Shown in pieces: positions 1 through 6,960 of a stretch of DNA of 16,710 nt (positions within the stretch are counted from its first letter, which is position 1; every line of letters starts with the position of its first letter). The DNA is from an uncultured Clostridia bacterium (GTDB taxonomy: Bacteria > Bacillota > Clostridia > Lachnospirales > Lachnospiraceae): the NCBI GenBank assembly GCA_947304065.1, contig CAMZAI010000037.1:1-16710 (forward strand). Direction: 5' to 3'. The translations under genes and the position numbers were made by a program. Below the pieces are notes generated by a model that did no database searches, was not told where the DNA came from, and saw nothing but the letters and a program-made list of their open reading frames with translations.

Positions 1-321
1 GCGGATATCTACAGCATCATGGACGCATCGCCGACCTCGGGAGACAGCGCATTCGCGCCTCTTGTGGAGCTGCTCTCCAGGATTGTCGGAAAGGACGGAT
101 CTTACGGTGTCAAGATATTTATGCAGCACATGCCGGCCACGTACACCGCGCTTATTGACGCATATGAGCAGCTGCTCGCGGCTTACGGAGGCATGGGTAT
201 GCCCGACGGGAGCGGCATGGGATTTCCCTACGATGGTATGAGTTTGCCTGATGACAGCGGCATGGGATTCCCTGACGGAGGAATGGGTCTCCCCGATGCC
301 GGCGGTTTGGGCGGGGATTAA
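1..321 (+). CDS. 3' end of an unrecognised protein with a Gly/Met/Pro/Asp repeat tail (5' truncated)
   Basis: The frame is open from base 1 and ends at TAA 319-321, so this is the last 106 residues of a longer protein. The first part is an ordinary mixed helical sequence (LVELLSRIVGKDG, then ALIDAYEQLLAAY). From about base 190 it becomes a low-complexity tail built of G-M-G-F/L/M-P-D units. No membrane segment, catalytic motif or sorting signal is visible in the part present. An ATG at base 19 is only an internal methionine, because the frame continues upstream and no ribosome binding site precedes it. Clear GC preference at third codon positions supports real coding. The family is not recognised. 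A flexible Gly-rich C-terminal tail is common on surface-exposed or self-associating proteins, but no function can be assigned without the N-terminal part. No convincing terminator follows it. Confidence 0.7.
   Translation, partial: ADIYSIMDASPTSGDSAFAPLVELLSRIVGKDGSYGVKIFMQHMPATYTALIDAYEQLLAAYGGMGMPDGSGMGFPYDGMSLPDDSGMGFPDGGMGLPDAGGLGGD
211..300 (+). repeat. tandem 15-residue coding repeat, two units
   Basis: Two consecutive 45-base units (211-255 and 256-300) encode SGMGFPYDGMSLPDD and SGMGFPDGGMGLPDA. A partial unit (GGMGMPDG) precedes them. The units match closely in protein but differ at several silent positions, so the repeat is not a very recent duplication. Confidence 0.65.
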
Positions 322-375
322 GCGACCGGCCCGCAAAAACAGCAATATTCGCGATTAATTAAGTGAAAAATGAAG

Positions 376-404
376 TAGAAAAGGCCCGGCTTATATGCTA
401 TACT
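376..404 (+). promoter_or_regulatory. extended -10 promoter for transketolase
   Basis: TATACT at 399-404 is preceded by TG one base upstream (396-397), the extended -10 arrangement. The hexamer 17 bases upstream (376-381, TAGAAA) is only a partial -35 match, as is usual for extended -10 promoters. The expected transcript starts near 411, about 50 bases before the tkt start. The gene's ribosome binding site is the AGAGGAAAGGA stretch ending 7 bases before ATG 464. Confidence 0.55.
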
Positions 405-463
405 AGCCACGAATCAGAAGGCAGGCTGTATGACAGCCAAATATAAGAGGAAAGGATTTCATT

Positions 464-2446
464 ATGAGCAATATCGATCAAATGTCGGCAAACGCGATCC
501 GCGTTCTCGCTGCAGATGCCATTCAGAAGGCAAAATCGGGACATCCCGGACTTCCCTTGGGCTGTGCGGATATCGCATACGTTCTCTGGGGAAAGGAAAT
601 GAATCATAACCCGAAGAATCCCAATTGGAGGAACAGAGACCGTTTCATTCTTTCCGGCGGTCACGGCTCCATGCTTCTTTATTCGCTTCTTCATCTGTTC
701 GGCTACGGCCTCACCAAAGAGGATCTGATGCAGTTCAGACAGCTTGATTCCAAGACACCCGGACATCCCGAGTACAGACATACCGCAGGTATCGAAGCTA
801 CCACAGGCCCTCTCGGACAGGGTATGGCTATGGCGGTTGGTATGGCTATGGCTGAAAAGCACATGGCTGCGAAGTACAACAAAGAGGGCTATCCGGTATT
901 CAGCCACTATGTATACGCGCTCGGCGGCGACGGCTGCATGATGGAAGGTATCTCACACGAGTGCTTCTCTCTGGCCGGCACCTTAAAGCTTGACAATCTC
1001 ATCGTTATTTACGATTCAAATAAGATCTCGATCGAAGGCAGCACCGACATCGCATTTACAGAGGATGTCGTTAAGAGATTCGATGCGTACGGATTCCAGA
1101 CTATCGTTGTAGAAAATGGACACGATATGGACTCCATCGCAAAGGCGATCGAGGCAGCAAAGACAGATACATCCCGTCCTTCGCTGATCATGTGCAAGAC
1201 AAAGATCGGCCGCGGCTGTCCCGCGAAGGAAGGCACCGCAAAGGCTCACGGAGAGCCCCTGGGTGACGAGAACGTACTCGCATTGAAGGAAAACATCGGA
1301 TGGCCTTCGATGGAACCTTTCTATGTTCCCGATGAAGTTTATGCAAATTATAAGACTCTCGCCGCAAAGGGCGAAGCAGCCGAGGAAGCCTGGAATAAGA
1401 TGTTTGCCGATTATAAGGCAAAGTATCCCGAGCTTGCTAAGCAGATCGAGGCAGACTTCGATCTCGACATCGCAAAGGGCCTCATTGACAATGCCGATTA
1501 CTGGGCATTCGAGGACAAGCCTGAGGCTACGAGAAAGCTCTCAGGTATGGCGCTCAACAGAATAAAGGATTTTGTTCCCGGACTGTTCGGCGGTTCCGCA
1601 GACCTTTCGCCTTCGAACATTTCCGATATGAAGGATGTTCCTTACTTCAGCGCTGAAGACGGAAGCGGACGCAACGTTCACTTCGGCGTAAGAGAGCAGG
1701 GCATGACCGCTATCGCGAACGGCGTCACGCTGTACGGACTGCGCGGATATGCCGCTACATTCTTCGTATTCAGTGATTATACAAAGCCCATGCTCAGACT
1801 TTCCTCGATCATGAGAATCCCTACCACGATGATCTTCTCGCACGACAGCATCGGCGTAGGCGAGGACGGACCTACACATGAGCCCATCGAGCAGACAGCT
1901 ATGCTCCGCTCGCTGCCCAACTTCCATGTATTCAGACCCGCTGACGCTACAGAGACGCTGGCTGCATGGTACAGCGCAGTTACATCGAAGGAGACTCCTA
2001 CAGCGATCGTTACCACACGTCAGGGACTGCCCCAGCTTGCGGGTTCTTCGAAGGAAGCTTTAAAGGGCGCTTATATCCTTGCGGATTCCAAGAAGGATAC
2101 TCCCGACGCGATCATCATCGCTTCGGGTTCCGAGGTAAATATCTCCGTTAAGGCAAAGGAGATCCTGGCTGAGGAAGGCATCGACGTTCGCGTTGTATCG
2201 ATGCCCTGCATGGATATCTTCGAGGAGCAGAGCGCTGAGTACAAGGAGAAGGTCCTGCCCAAGAAGGTTCGCGCAAGAGTAGCGGTTGAAGCTCTTACCG
2301 ATTTCGGATGGGGCAAGTACGTCGGACTTGACGGCGCTACGCTTACGATGACAGGTTTCGGCGCATCGGCTCCTCAGGCACTGCTGTTCGAGAAGTACGG
2401 CTTTACCGCAGAGAATGTTGCAAAGACCGTAAAGAGCGTTCTGTAA
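464..2446 (+). CDS. tkt: transketolase
   Basis: Transketolase moves two-carbon ketol units between sugar phosphates in the cytosol, using thiamine diphosphate (TPP) and Mg2+. It links the non-oxidative pentose phosphate pathway to glycolysis. The 660 residues match the full-length bacterial enzyme. Visible signatures are SGHPG with His27, GGHGS with His67, TPGHPE with His101, and the TPP/Mg motif GGDGCMMEG with Asp156. The central pyrimidine domain carries FGVREQG with the catalytic Glu411 and the DGPTHEP motif with His472. The C-terminal domain (about 535-660) includes the GSEV motif. An AAAGGA ribosome binding site 7 bases before the ATG fixes the start. The gene stands alone between its own promoter and a strong terminator, and its codon use suggests high expression. 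No irregularity was seen. Confidence 0.97.
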   Translation: MSNIDQMSANAIRVLAADAIQKAKSGHPGLPLGCADIAYVLWGKEMNHNPKNPNWRNRDRFILSGGHGSMLLYSLLHLFGYGLTKEDLMQFRQLDSKTPGHPEYRHTAGIEATTGPLGQGMAMAVGMAMAEKHMAAKYNKEGYPVFSHYVYALGGDGCMMEGISHECFSLAGTLKLDNLIVIYDSNKISIEGSTDIAFTEDVVKRFDAYGFQTIVVENGHDMDSIAKAIEAAKTDTSRPSLIMCKTKIGRGCPAKEGTAKAHGEPLGDENVLALKENIGWPSMEPFYVPDEVYANYKTLAAKGEAAEEAWNKMFADYKAKYPELAKQIEADFDLDIAKGLIDNADYWAFEDKPEATRKLSGMALNRIKDFVPGLFGGSADLSPSNISDMKDVPYFSAEDGSGRNVHFGVREQGMTAIANGVTLYGLRGYAATFFVFSDYTKPMLRLSSIMRIPTTMIFSHDSIGVGEDGPTHEPIEQTAMLRSLPNFHVFRPADATETLAAWYSAVTSKETPTAIVTTRQGLPQLAGSSKEALKGAYILADSKKDTPDAIIIASGSEVNISVKAKEILAEEGIDVRVVSMPCMDIFEEQSAEYKEKVLPKKVRARVAVEALTDFGWGKYVGLDGATLTMTGFGASAPQALLFEKYGFTAENVAKTVKSVL

Positions 2447-2467
2447 ATACTTAAAGATAAAAATAAG

Positions 2468-2502
2468 GACGAGCCTCCGCATTCCGCGCGAGGCTCGTCT
2501 TT
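2468..2502 (+). terminator. bidirectional intrinsic terminator after tkt
   Basis: Perfect 10-bp arms GACGAGCCTC (2468-2477) and GAGGCTCGTC (2490-2499) around a 12-base loop are followed by TTT on the plus strand. Read on the minus strand, the same hairpin is followed by CTTATTTTTATC. It can therefore also stop the converging minus-strand operon that ends at 2598. Confidence 0.88.
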
Positions 2503-2530
2503 CTGCAGACAAGGTGACTATTCTTTAAGA

Positions 2531-2568
2531 GTGGTGCCTGTTGCCGTAAACTTGGTGACAGGCACCAC
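2531..2568. repeat. REP-like inverted pair carrying GGTGCCTGTCACC / GGTGACAGGCACC
   Basis: An 11-bp perfect inverted repeat (GTGGTGCCTGT at 2531-2541, ACAGGCACCAC at 2558-2568) lies between two convergent genes. The right half contains the exact 13-mer GGTGACAGGCACC. The left half is the inverse copy with two changes. From memory, this 13-mer is a widespread extragenic palindromic element in many bacterial genomes. It could add to termination, but no T-run follows on either strand. Confidence 0.6.
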
Positions 2569-2597
2569 CCTTTATACGGCTTCGCCGAATGATGGGT

Positions 2598-2999
2598 TTA
2601 ATACTGGAACAGATAACTTCCCGAATGACCGTCGGTCTTCAGATTGATCGCAACCTTCCCGGAAGCCGGAAGATCAAAGGTCTCATTGCCGGTGATCTCT
2701 GCGTCGTAGAGCACCGTATCGTCGCTTTTCTGGATGATCTCCACATGCAGGGAACCCGATTTTGTAGTGATCTCGCAGTGTAATGTGTCGGAGCCTTTGG
2801 AAGGTTTAAGGGTATGCTTCATGGTGCCGGTGATCTTTGAATAGCTGCCGTTAAACTTATGAATGCCGTCGTTGCCGGCAAAGCCGAGGCGGACGCCCGA
2901 GCGGATAGTTAACAGGCCCGCTGACTTAAGGATGATCAGAAGTATTATAACCACCGCCATAACAGGGATGGCGACCTTCATGTTCATATTCTTTTTCAT
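2598..2999 (-). CDS. small membrane-anchored exported protein of the PadR/DUF2812 operon
   Basis: This 133-residue protein starts with a short positive stretch (MKKNMNMK) and one hydrophobic segment at about residues 8-30, giving an uncleaved anchor or signal peptide. The remaining 100 residues are polar and strand-rich with alternating hydrophobic residues, consistent with a small extracellular beta-sandwich. No cysteine-based lipobox is present. The start is supported by GGAGGAATAGAT just before the ATG on the minus strand. It is the last gene of a tight operon, 2 bases after the DUF2812 gene, so it is probably co-translated. The family is not recognised. From context it is probably an envelope partner of the DUF2812 membrane protein. 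The two terminator-like hairpins at 2468-2568 close the operon. Confidence 0.75.
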   Translation of the reverse strand: MKKNMNMKVAIPVMAVVIILLIILKSAGLLTIRSGVRLGFAGNDGIHKFNGSYSKITGTMKHTLKPSKGSDTLHCEITTKSGSLHVEIIQKSDDTVLYDAEITGNETFDLPASGKVAINLKTDGHSGSYLFQY

Positions 3000-3001
3000 A
3001 T

Positions 3002-3601
3002 CTATTCCTCCAATTCCTTTTCTTTTTTGATCTTATGGATCCTGCACTCCATGATTATGATCGGGAGCGCAAAGAGTGCCGTCAAACCTGCGAAGAGCAC
3101 AACAGGCAAAACCATCGGCCAGTATATAACCATCAGGGCCAGACACAGGAAAACAGCGAAATACCAGGGATGGCTGAGTCTTTTGTAATACTCGATACGA
3201 TCCTCTTTTTCGGTGTGGAGTTGAAATTCGGTACCGTCATTTTCTTTCTCTACGATCAGCAGCTCCTTGAACAGGGTCGATCCGGTTGTGGAGATACGGC
3301 CGCCTTTATTGGCCCAAGGCCTGTAGACCAGTTTGGCCGTTGAAAAATCGAGATTGATATTTTTGTAAAAAACCTTGTAGCCCATATCCTCGAGAAACGC
3401 CTTATAGGCCTCCTCATCCTCCATGGACTTGTCGCCGACATATTCGACCGCGTAGCGGTACTTACCGGGTTCACACTCGTCAAATGTGTATTCGAGCTTT
3501 CCGGTCTTTACGAGCCGGTAGCCTTTGTCGGCCATGGAATTGAGCCATCTTTCCTGGCTTCTCATGAAGCCCGCGAAAAATCTTCTCTTTACTATGCTCA
3601 T
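3002..3601 (-). CDS. DUF2812 domain membrane protein
   Basis: The 199 residues fit the DUF2812 family of Firmicutes. The N-terminal soluble part (1-135) has the typical opening: aromatic and basic residues, QERWLNSMADKGYRL, then a strand-rich stretch with KYRYAVEYVGD and a conserved-looking DMGYKVFY. Two hydrophobic helices follow at about 146-163 and 165-183, and the tail is short and charged (HKIKKEKELEE). The start codon overlaps the PadR stop as ATGA (3598-3601), a mark of translational coupling. DUF2812 genes very commonly sit directly after a PadR regulator. Their biochemical role is unknown, and a sensor or membrane-stress role controlled by PadR is an inference. The domain call rests on recognised sequence pattern and gene context. 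Confidence 0.85.
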   Translation of the reverse strand: MSIVKRRFFAGFMRSQERWLNSMADKGYRLVKTGKLEYTFDECEPGKYRYAVEYVGDKSMEDEEAYKAFLEDMGYKVFYKNINLDFSTAKLVYRPWANKGGRISTTGSTLFKELLIVEKENDGTEFQLHTEKEDRIEYYKRLSHPWYFAVFLCLALMVIYWPMVLPVVLFAGLTALFALPIIIMECRIHKIKKEKELEE

Positions 3602-3924
3602 GCCGGATCACCTCCTCCTATTATTTCCGCAGCGGTTGCAGTGAGCTCCTTAAGTCGCGCCAGCTCTTTTTCCGCTATCTGACGGCCTTCGGCCGTGATC
3701 TTGTATTCCTTTGTTCTGCCGCCCTCGCCGTACGGTTCGATCCAGCCTTTTTCGGTCAATGTGTTTATCGCACCGTAGAGGGAACCTGCGCCGAGCACCA
3801 GGCGGCCTTTTGTCTTTTCTTCAATGAACTGCATGATCGCGTAGCCGTGTTTCGGTTCGAATACCGAAAGCAGTATGAAGAAAGTGACTTCGGTCAAAGC
3901 GCCGCTTTTTACATTATCTTTCAC
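3598..3924 (-). CDS. PadR-family transcriptional regulator
   Basis: This is a 108-residue winged-helix repressor of the short PadR type. Its helix-turn-helix runs from about residue 10, with the family-typical FILLSVFEPKHGYAIMQFI, LGAGSLYGAINTLTEKGWI and the wing GGRTKEYKITAEGR. A short C-terminal helix (about 85-100) should form the dimer. The start is GTG at 3924 on the minus strand, with AAGGAAGG 6 bases upstream. It leads the operon with DUF2812 and the small exported protein. The tandem 17-bp repeat covering its promoter suggests that it represses its own operon. Regulators of this type often respond to small hydrophobic or envelope-active compounds, but the ligand here is unknown. Confidence 0.93.
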   Translation of the reverse strand: MKDNVKSGALTEVTFFILLSVFEPKHGYAIMQFIEEKTKGRLVLGAGSLYGAINTLTEKGWIEPYGEGGRTKEYKITAEGRQIAEKELARLKELTATAAEIIGGGDPA

Positions 3925-3963
3925 AGAAACCCTTCCTTTCTGAATTATTACGTTTACTGTACT

Positions 3964-3997
3964 ATCGTTAACCGTAATATATCACTAACCGTAATAT
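3964..3997 (-). promoter_or_regulatory. tandem 17-bp operator candidate for the upstream PadR regulator
   Basis: Two abutting direct copies, ATCGTTAACCGTAATAT (3964-3980) and ATCACTAACCGTAATAT (3981-3997) on the plus strand, match at 15 of 17 positions. They cover the -10 hexamer and the whole spacer. A partial inverted copy of the core (ATTACGTTTAC, near 3946-3957) lies beyond the start point. Binding here would block RNA polymerase, as expected for PadR autorepression. Confidence 0.6.
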
Positions 3998-4004
3998 CTG
4001 TCAA
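3976..4004 (-). promoter_or_regulatory. sigma-70-type promoter of the PadR-DUF2812 operon
   Basis: On the minus strand, TTGACA (3999-4004) and TATATT (3976-3981) are separated by exactly 17 bases. The expected start point is about 45 bases upstream of the GTG start of the PadR gene. Confidence 0.85.
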
Positions 4005-4012
4005 CACCTTTT

Positions 4013-4048
4013 TAAAAAAAAATAAGTGCAGACATCGCTGCCTGCACT
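4013..4048 (-). terminator. intrinsic terminator after the M15 peptidase gene
   Basis: On the minus strand a 10-bp stem with one mismatch (4048-4039 with 4034-4025) has a 4-base loop. It is followed by TTATTTTTTTTT. It lies 26 bases after the peptidase stop and separates that gene from the PadR operon promoter. Confidence 0.88.
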
Positions 4049-4073
4049 GTTGACCGGATGATGATCCGCGTAT

Positions 4074-5021
4074 TTACTTGGTTTTTTCAAAATGCTGATA
4101 ATCCTTTTTTGTATTCCAATCGCCGCCCCACGTAAATCCGTGCTCGATGAAGATATTGTAGCAGGCGTCGTTTTTGCGAATGTAATAAGGATTGTCTTTT
4201 TCGCGGTCCACATAATCCCCGGCGTTGTAGGGCTGAAGGAAGATCGAGCCGTCCTTGCGGGTATAAACGTAAGGATTGTACAGCGGATTGATATCGATCG
4301 CGAGGCCGAGCGCATGATTCGAGAGCGTGGTCGACTCGGCTATAAAACGATAATTGAAGGCGGAAGTAATGTTGTCCTCCATCGAGCGCTCGTCATCGGC
4401 GTCATACGCGTCGATGAGAGTCATCTTTTCAATAGGATATTTAATCTCGAAGAGCTCGCGGAATATCTCGACAATATCTTCGGCGACGGAAGCATTCACG
4501 ATGACCTCGCCGTCGGTGATATTGCCGTCGAAGTCATAATGAAGGACATGAACGTAGCGCAGCTCGTCAAGGCTTAAGGTGCAGCCGTCCGGATATGACT
4601 TGCCCTTAATCCGGGCGAATATCTCGTCGGATATCGGAACGGCATAAAAAGAAGCGGAAAGGTCTTCGCCGGTCTGCTCGTTATTGTTGTCATCGGCAAT
4701 ATCTGTTACACTATCGGTAGGGGCAGGTGAAGGCGACTCGTCGGGATTGCTGTCCGCGGTCTGCGGAATGTCCGTGGGCGTACTATCCGTGGTCTGAGCG
4801 GGCACAGAGCTTGCGCTCTGGGCAGGTGTGGCCTGACTGTCCTGCGATGCGGCATTTGCACTGTCTGCGGGAGCGGTGACGGGTGAATCGCCCGGAGCGG
4901 GTTCTTTGCCGCCGCCGAATATCTTTACCAGAGCCACGATCAGAACGGCGACCGAGGCCAGAAGAAGCAGCGCAAGAGGCGCGAATCTATTTAAATTATT
5001 TGAATTGCGATCATTGGTCAT
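4074..5021 (-). CDS. membrane-anchored M15-family peptidase (VanY-like D,D- or L,D-carboxypeptidase/endopeptidase)
   Basis: This 315-residue protein is built for work at the cell wall. A hydrophobic anchor spans about 13-34. A low-complexity linker rich in Ser, Thr, Pro, Ala and Asp spans about 40-118 and could cross the peptidoglycan. A C-terminal M15 zinc peptidase domain starts near 190. The zinc site is readable: SNHALGLAIDI supplies His236 and Asp243, and DYQHFEK supplies His310. ITSAFNYR and FTWGGDW fit the rest of the fold. M15 enzymes cut D-Ala or L-Ala/D-Glu bonds in peptidoglycan stem peptides, and which bond is cut here cannot be told. An ACGGAGG site upstream supports the start. 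It is divergent from a metallophosphoesterase gene across 146 bases and has its own terminator. Confidence 0.88.
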   Translation of the reverse strand: MTNDRNSNNLNRFAPLALLLLASVAVLIVALVKIFGGGKEPAPGDSPVTAPADSANAASQDSQATPAQSASSVPAQTTDSTPTDIPQTADSNPDESPSPAPTDSVTDIADDNNNEQTGEDLSASFYAVPISDEIFARIKGKSYPDGCTLSLDELRYVHVLHYDFDGNITDGEVIVNASVAEDIVEIFRELFEIKYPIEKMTLIDAYDADDERSMEDNITSAFNYRFIAESTTLSNHALGLAIDINPLYNPYVYTRKDGSIFLQPYNAGDYVDREKDNPYYIRKNDACYNIFIEHGFTWGGDWNTKKDYQHFEKTK

Positions 5022-5051
5022 CAGGGAAAACCTCCGTAAGCGGATTTCAGG

Positions 5052-5102
5052 GGCGCATGATCTGCGCCGGACGAACGCATTTATTCGTTCGATATAAGTA
5101 TA
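5052..5102. promoter_or_regulatory. two adjacent dyads and a possible promoter between divergent genes
   Basis: The 146-base divergent spacer holds two short perfect dyads: GGCGCA/TGCGCC (5052-5057 and 5063-5068) and CGAACG/CGTTCG (5072-5077 and 5086-5091). On the minus strand TATACT (5097-5102) is a fair -10 for the peptidase gene, with only a weak -35 (TTGTAC) 17 bases upstream. Both dyads would then lie in the peptidase mRNA leader. They may be an operator or RNA hairpins. No plus-strand promoter is convincing. Confidence 0.35.
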
Positions 5103-5167
5103 ACCTTCTCAATGGGTAAGTACAATGAAAACGTTCCGCGGGGCCGGCCGATGTATGGGGATATAAA

Positions 5168-6169
5168 ATGAAAAAGAAACAAAAGAAGAAGCACCCGTTT
5201 TTAAAGGCGGTCGCGCTCATTGCGGTGCTGCTGATACTTGGGAATATAGTTATAAACCGTTTTGTGTTTGTAAAGAGATACAGCGTTTCAGCCGGAGAAG
5301 AAAAGGCAGGCGCGGAAGCAATAAAAATCGTCCAGCTGAGCGACATCCATTCAATCAGGAGCGAATGGCAGAAGAATATGCTCCTGAAAAAAGTAAAGAG
5401 CGAAGAGCCCGACATCATCGCGGTCACGGGCGACCTGATAGATACCGATCATTACACGAGGCAGCAGAACCTTCTGGCGCAGGGCAAGATCGAGCGCGTC
5501 GAGGACCTCACGATCGAATTCATGAGCGAGCTGACAGAGATCGCGGGCACATATTTTGTCTACGGGAATCACGAGATGATGCTCCTGGACGATGAGAAGA
5601 ACAACAGCTTTGTGAACGCCCTGAAGGACAGCGGCGTGATCTTTCTCAACAACAAGGCGGCCAATCTCAGGTTAAATGACCGGAATATATGGCTTTTGGG
5701 TATTCAGGACCCTGCAACGGTCTATAAGGACGAGAAATTCGCATTCCTCGAGACGATGGCGGACAAGACCGAGGCGATGCTGAAATATGTGATCGGAAAT
5801 ACAAAGACCATGATCGGCCGGTTGGAGGCTCTGACCGCAGGCGACGGTGCGGAAGTGAGCCAAAAGCCGGATATGACGATCCTTCTCGCGCACCGGCCGG
5901 AGTTCATGGACATTTACGCCGAATATGACATCGACCTGGTGCTTGCGGGGCACACGCACGGCGGTATCATGCGCGTTCCGCTCCTCGGAGGGCTCTATAC
6001 CCGCGCGGAAGGCCTTTTCCCGACATATTCGTACGGCAAATATATCAAGGGTGATACAACGATGCTGGTGAGCGGCGGAATAGGCTATATCAAGGCGTCG
6101 ATCGAAGGCGTAAAGATCCCGGTCAGGGCGTTTAACCCGCCGGAGATCACGGTGATAACGATAGAATAA
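5168..6169 (+). CDS. membrane-anchored calcineurin-like metallophosphoesterase (YkuE/YaeI-like)
   Basis: This is a 333-residue phosphoesterase with a basic N-terminus (KKKQKKKH) and one membrane anchor at about 11-31, which places the catalytic domain outside the membrane. All metal-binding blocks of the calcineurin-like family are present: QLSDIH (Asp59, His61), TGDLID (Asp89), YGNHE (Asn134, His135), LLAHRPEF (His242) and LAGHTHGG (His262, His264). The GLFPTYSYGKY segment and the C-terminal SGGIGY with NPPEITVITI match the YkuE/YaeI subgroup. Some members of that subgroup act on lipid-linked phosphates, but the substrate here is unknown. The stretch at about 185-232, between the fourth strand and the LLAHRPEF block, appears longer than in typical members. 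The start is preceded by a weak GGGGAT site. A shared bidirectional terminator ends the gene. Confidence 0.92.
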   Translation: MKKKQKKKHPFLKAVALIAVLLILGNIVINRFVFVKRYSVSAGEEKAGAEAIKIVQLSDIHSIRSEWQKNMLLKKVKSEEPDIIAVTGDLIDTDHYTRQQNLLAQGKIERVEDLTIEFMSELTEIAGTYFVYGNHEMMLLDDEKNNSFVNALKDSGVIFLNNKAANLRLNDRNIWLLGIQDPATVYKDEKFAFLETMADKTEAMLKYVIGNTKTMIGRLEALTAGDGAEVSQKPDMTILLAHRPEFMDIYAEYDIDLVLAGHTHGGIMRVPLLGGLYTRAEGLFPTYSYGKYIKGDTTMLVSGGIGYIKASIEGVKIPVRAFNPPEITVITIE

Positions 6170-6172
6170 GCA

Positions 6173-6202
6173 AAGGGCGATCCCGATCCGGGTCGCCCTT
6201 TT
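6173..6202. terminator. bidirectional intrinsic terminator between convergent genes
   Basis: Arms AAGGGCGA (6173-6180) and TCGCCCTT (6193-6200) pair perfectly, with further pairs possible in the loop. TTTT follows on the plus strand and CCCTTTGCTT on the minus strand. It lies 3 bases after the phosphoesterase stop and 17 bases beyond the end of the sulfoxide reductase gene. Confidence 0.85.
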
Positions 6203-6218
6203 AAATATATTTGGGATA

Positions 6219-6674
6219 TTACCAGTCAATCTGTGCCTCAAGCGCCTTTGCGAATGCTTCGAGACCTGCCCGGTCTTCTTCCGTAAAACGCGAGAACAGA
6301 GGACTGTCGATGTCGAGCACGCCTGCTACGTTGCGTCCGCCGTCATGCAGGGGCACAACGATCTCGGAATTCGATGCGGAGTCGCAGGCGATATGTCCCG
6401 GGAATTCATGCACATCGGGCACGAGCTGGGTCTTGTCCTCGGCCCATGCGGTCCCGCAGACGCCTTTTCCGCGCTTTATGTGGATGCAGGCGGGCTTGCC
6501 CTGGAAGGGTCCGAGCACGAGCTTGTCGCCGCGCACTATATAAAATCCCGCCCAGTTTATGTCGGAAAGAGCCTCCCAAAGGAGAGCGGAAGCGTTGGAC
6601 AGTGCGGGTACGTAAAAAGGATCCGTATCGAGAAAACCTTCGAGCTGGTCCTTGAGCATATTGTAATCGGGCAT
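6219..6674 (-). CDS. msrC: free methionine-(R)-sulfoxide reductase (GAF-fold, fRMsr)
   Basis: This 151-residue GAF-domain enzyme reduces free L-methionine-(R)-sulfoxide to methionine in the cytosol, using thioredoxin-type reductants. The family signatures are all visible: WAGFY, GPFQGKPACIHI, GKGVCGTA, HIACDSASNSEIVVP and GVLDIDSP. The three redox cysteines are Cys63, Cys73 and Cys97. Their spacing of 10 and 24 equals that of the E. coli enzyme (Cys84, 94, 118). The frame is open 14 codons further upstream to an ATG at 6716. However, AAAGGA lies about 9 bases before the ATG at 6674, and the protein from there begins as the family does, so 6674 is preferred. It has its own promoter (6805-6833) with an unusually long leader of about 120 bases. 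Confidence 0.93.
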   Translation of the reverse strand: MPDYNMLKDQLEGFLDTDPFYVPALSNASALLWEALSDINWAGFYIVRGDKLVLGPFQGKPACIHIKRGKGVCGTAWAEDKTQLVPDVHEFPGHIACDSASNSEIVVPLHDGGRNVAGVLDIDSPLFSRFTEEDRAGLEAFAKALEAQIDW

Positions 6675-6804
6675 ATCATTTATTCCTTTCCGGTCATTGC
6701 AGTTATGCAGAATCACTGCCCGTATGCGCTATGTGACAAGGAAGAGCCGGATAAACGGTTAGTTTAGTCGGCACGGACAGACAGGCAACTCTTGCATACC
6801 ATAG

Positions 6805-6833
6805 ATTATAAGCCTTCCCGCAGGGTCTGTCCA
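6805..6833 (-). promoter_or_regulatory. promoter for the methionine sulfoxide reductase gene
   Basis: On the minus strand TGGACA (6828-6833) and a perfect TATAAT (6805-6810) are 17 bases apart. The -35 lies inside one arm of an 8-bp inverted repeat (GGACAGAC 6775-6782, GTCTGTCC 6825-6832) that spans the promoter. The leader of about 120 bases starts with a 12-codon frame (MQELPVCPCRLN) that lacks room for a ribosome binding site. Confidence 0.7.
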
Positions 6834-6864
6834 CCTCGGAAAGACAATGAGGCATAAATAATAC

Positions 6865-6893
6865 TTGACAAAGATAAAAACAGAGTTTATTAT
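6865..6893 (+). promoter_or_regulatory. promoter of the unknown protein / ArsR operon
   Basis: TTGACA (6865-6870) and TATTAT (6888-6893) are separated by 17 bases, a near-consensus vegetative promoter. Its expected start point (about 6900) lies within the palindrome at 6898-6913. It is divergent from the reductase promoter, with about 30 bases between the two -35 boxes. Confidence 0.85.
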
Positions 6894-6897
6894 CCGA

Positions 6898-6913
6898 TTA
6901 GATGAACATCTAA
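6898..6913 (+). promoter_or_regulatory. palindromic operator candidate for the ArsR-type regulator
   Basis: A perfect dyad TTAGATG-AA-CATCTAA sits at the expected transcription start. Its size, A+T-rich arms and position resemble ArsR/SmtB operators. The ArsR-family gene is the second gene of this transcript, so autorepression is likely but inferred. Confidence 0.6.
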
Positions 6914-6960
6914 ATAAACAATGACACAGCATTATGATGCATATCAGGAAAGGATGACAA

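Noticed and set aside
310..333. GCGGG...CCCGC dyad after the first gene
   Set aside because: The arms are only 5 bases, the loop is long and the dyad is followed by A residues rather than T, so it is not called a terminator.
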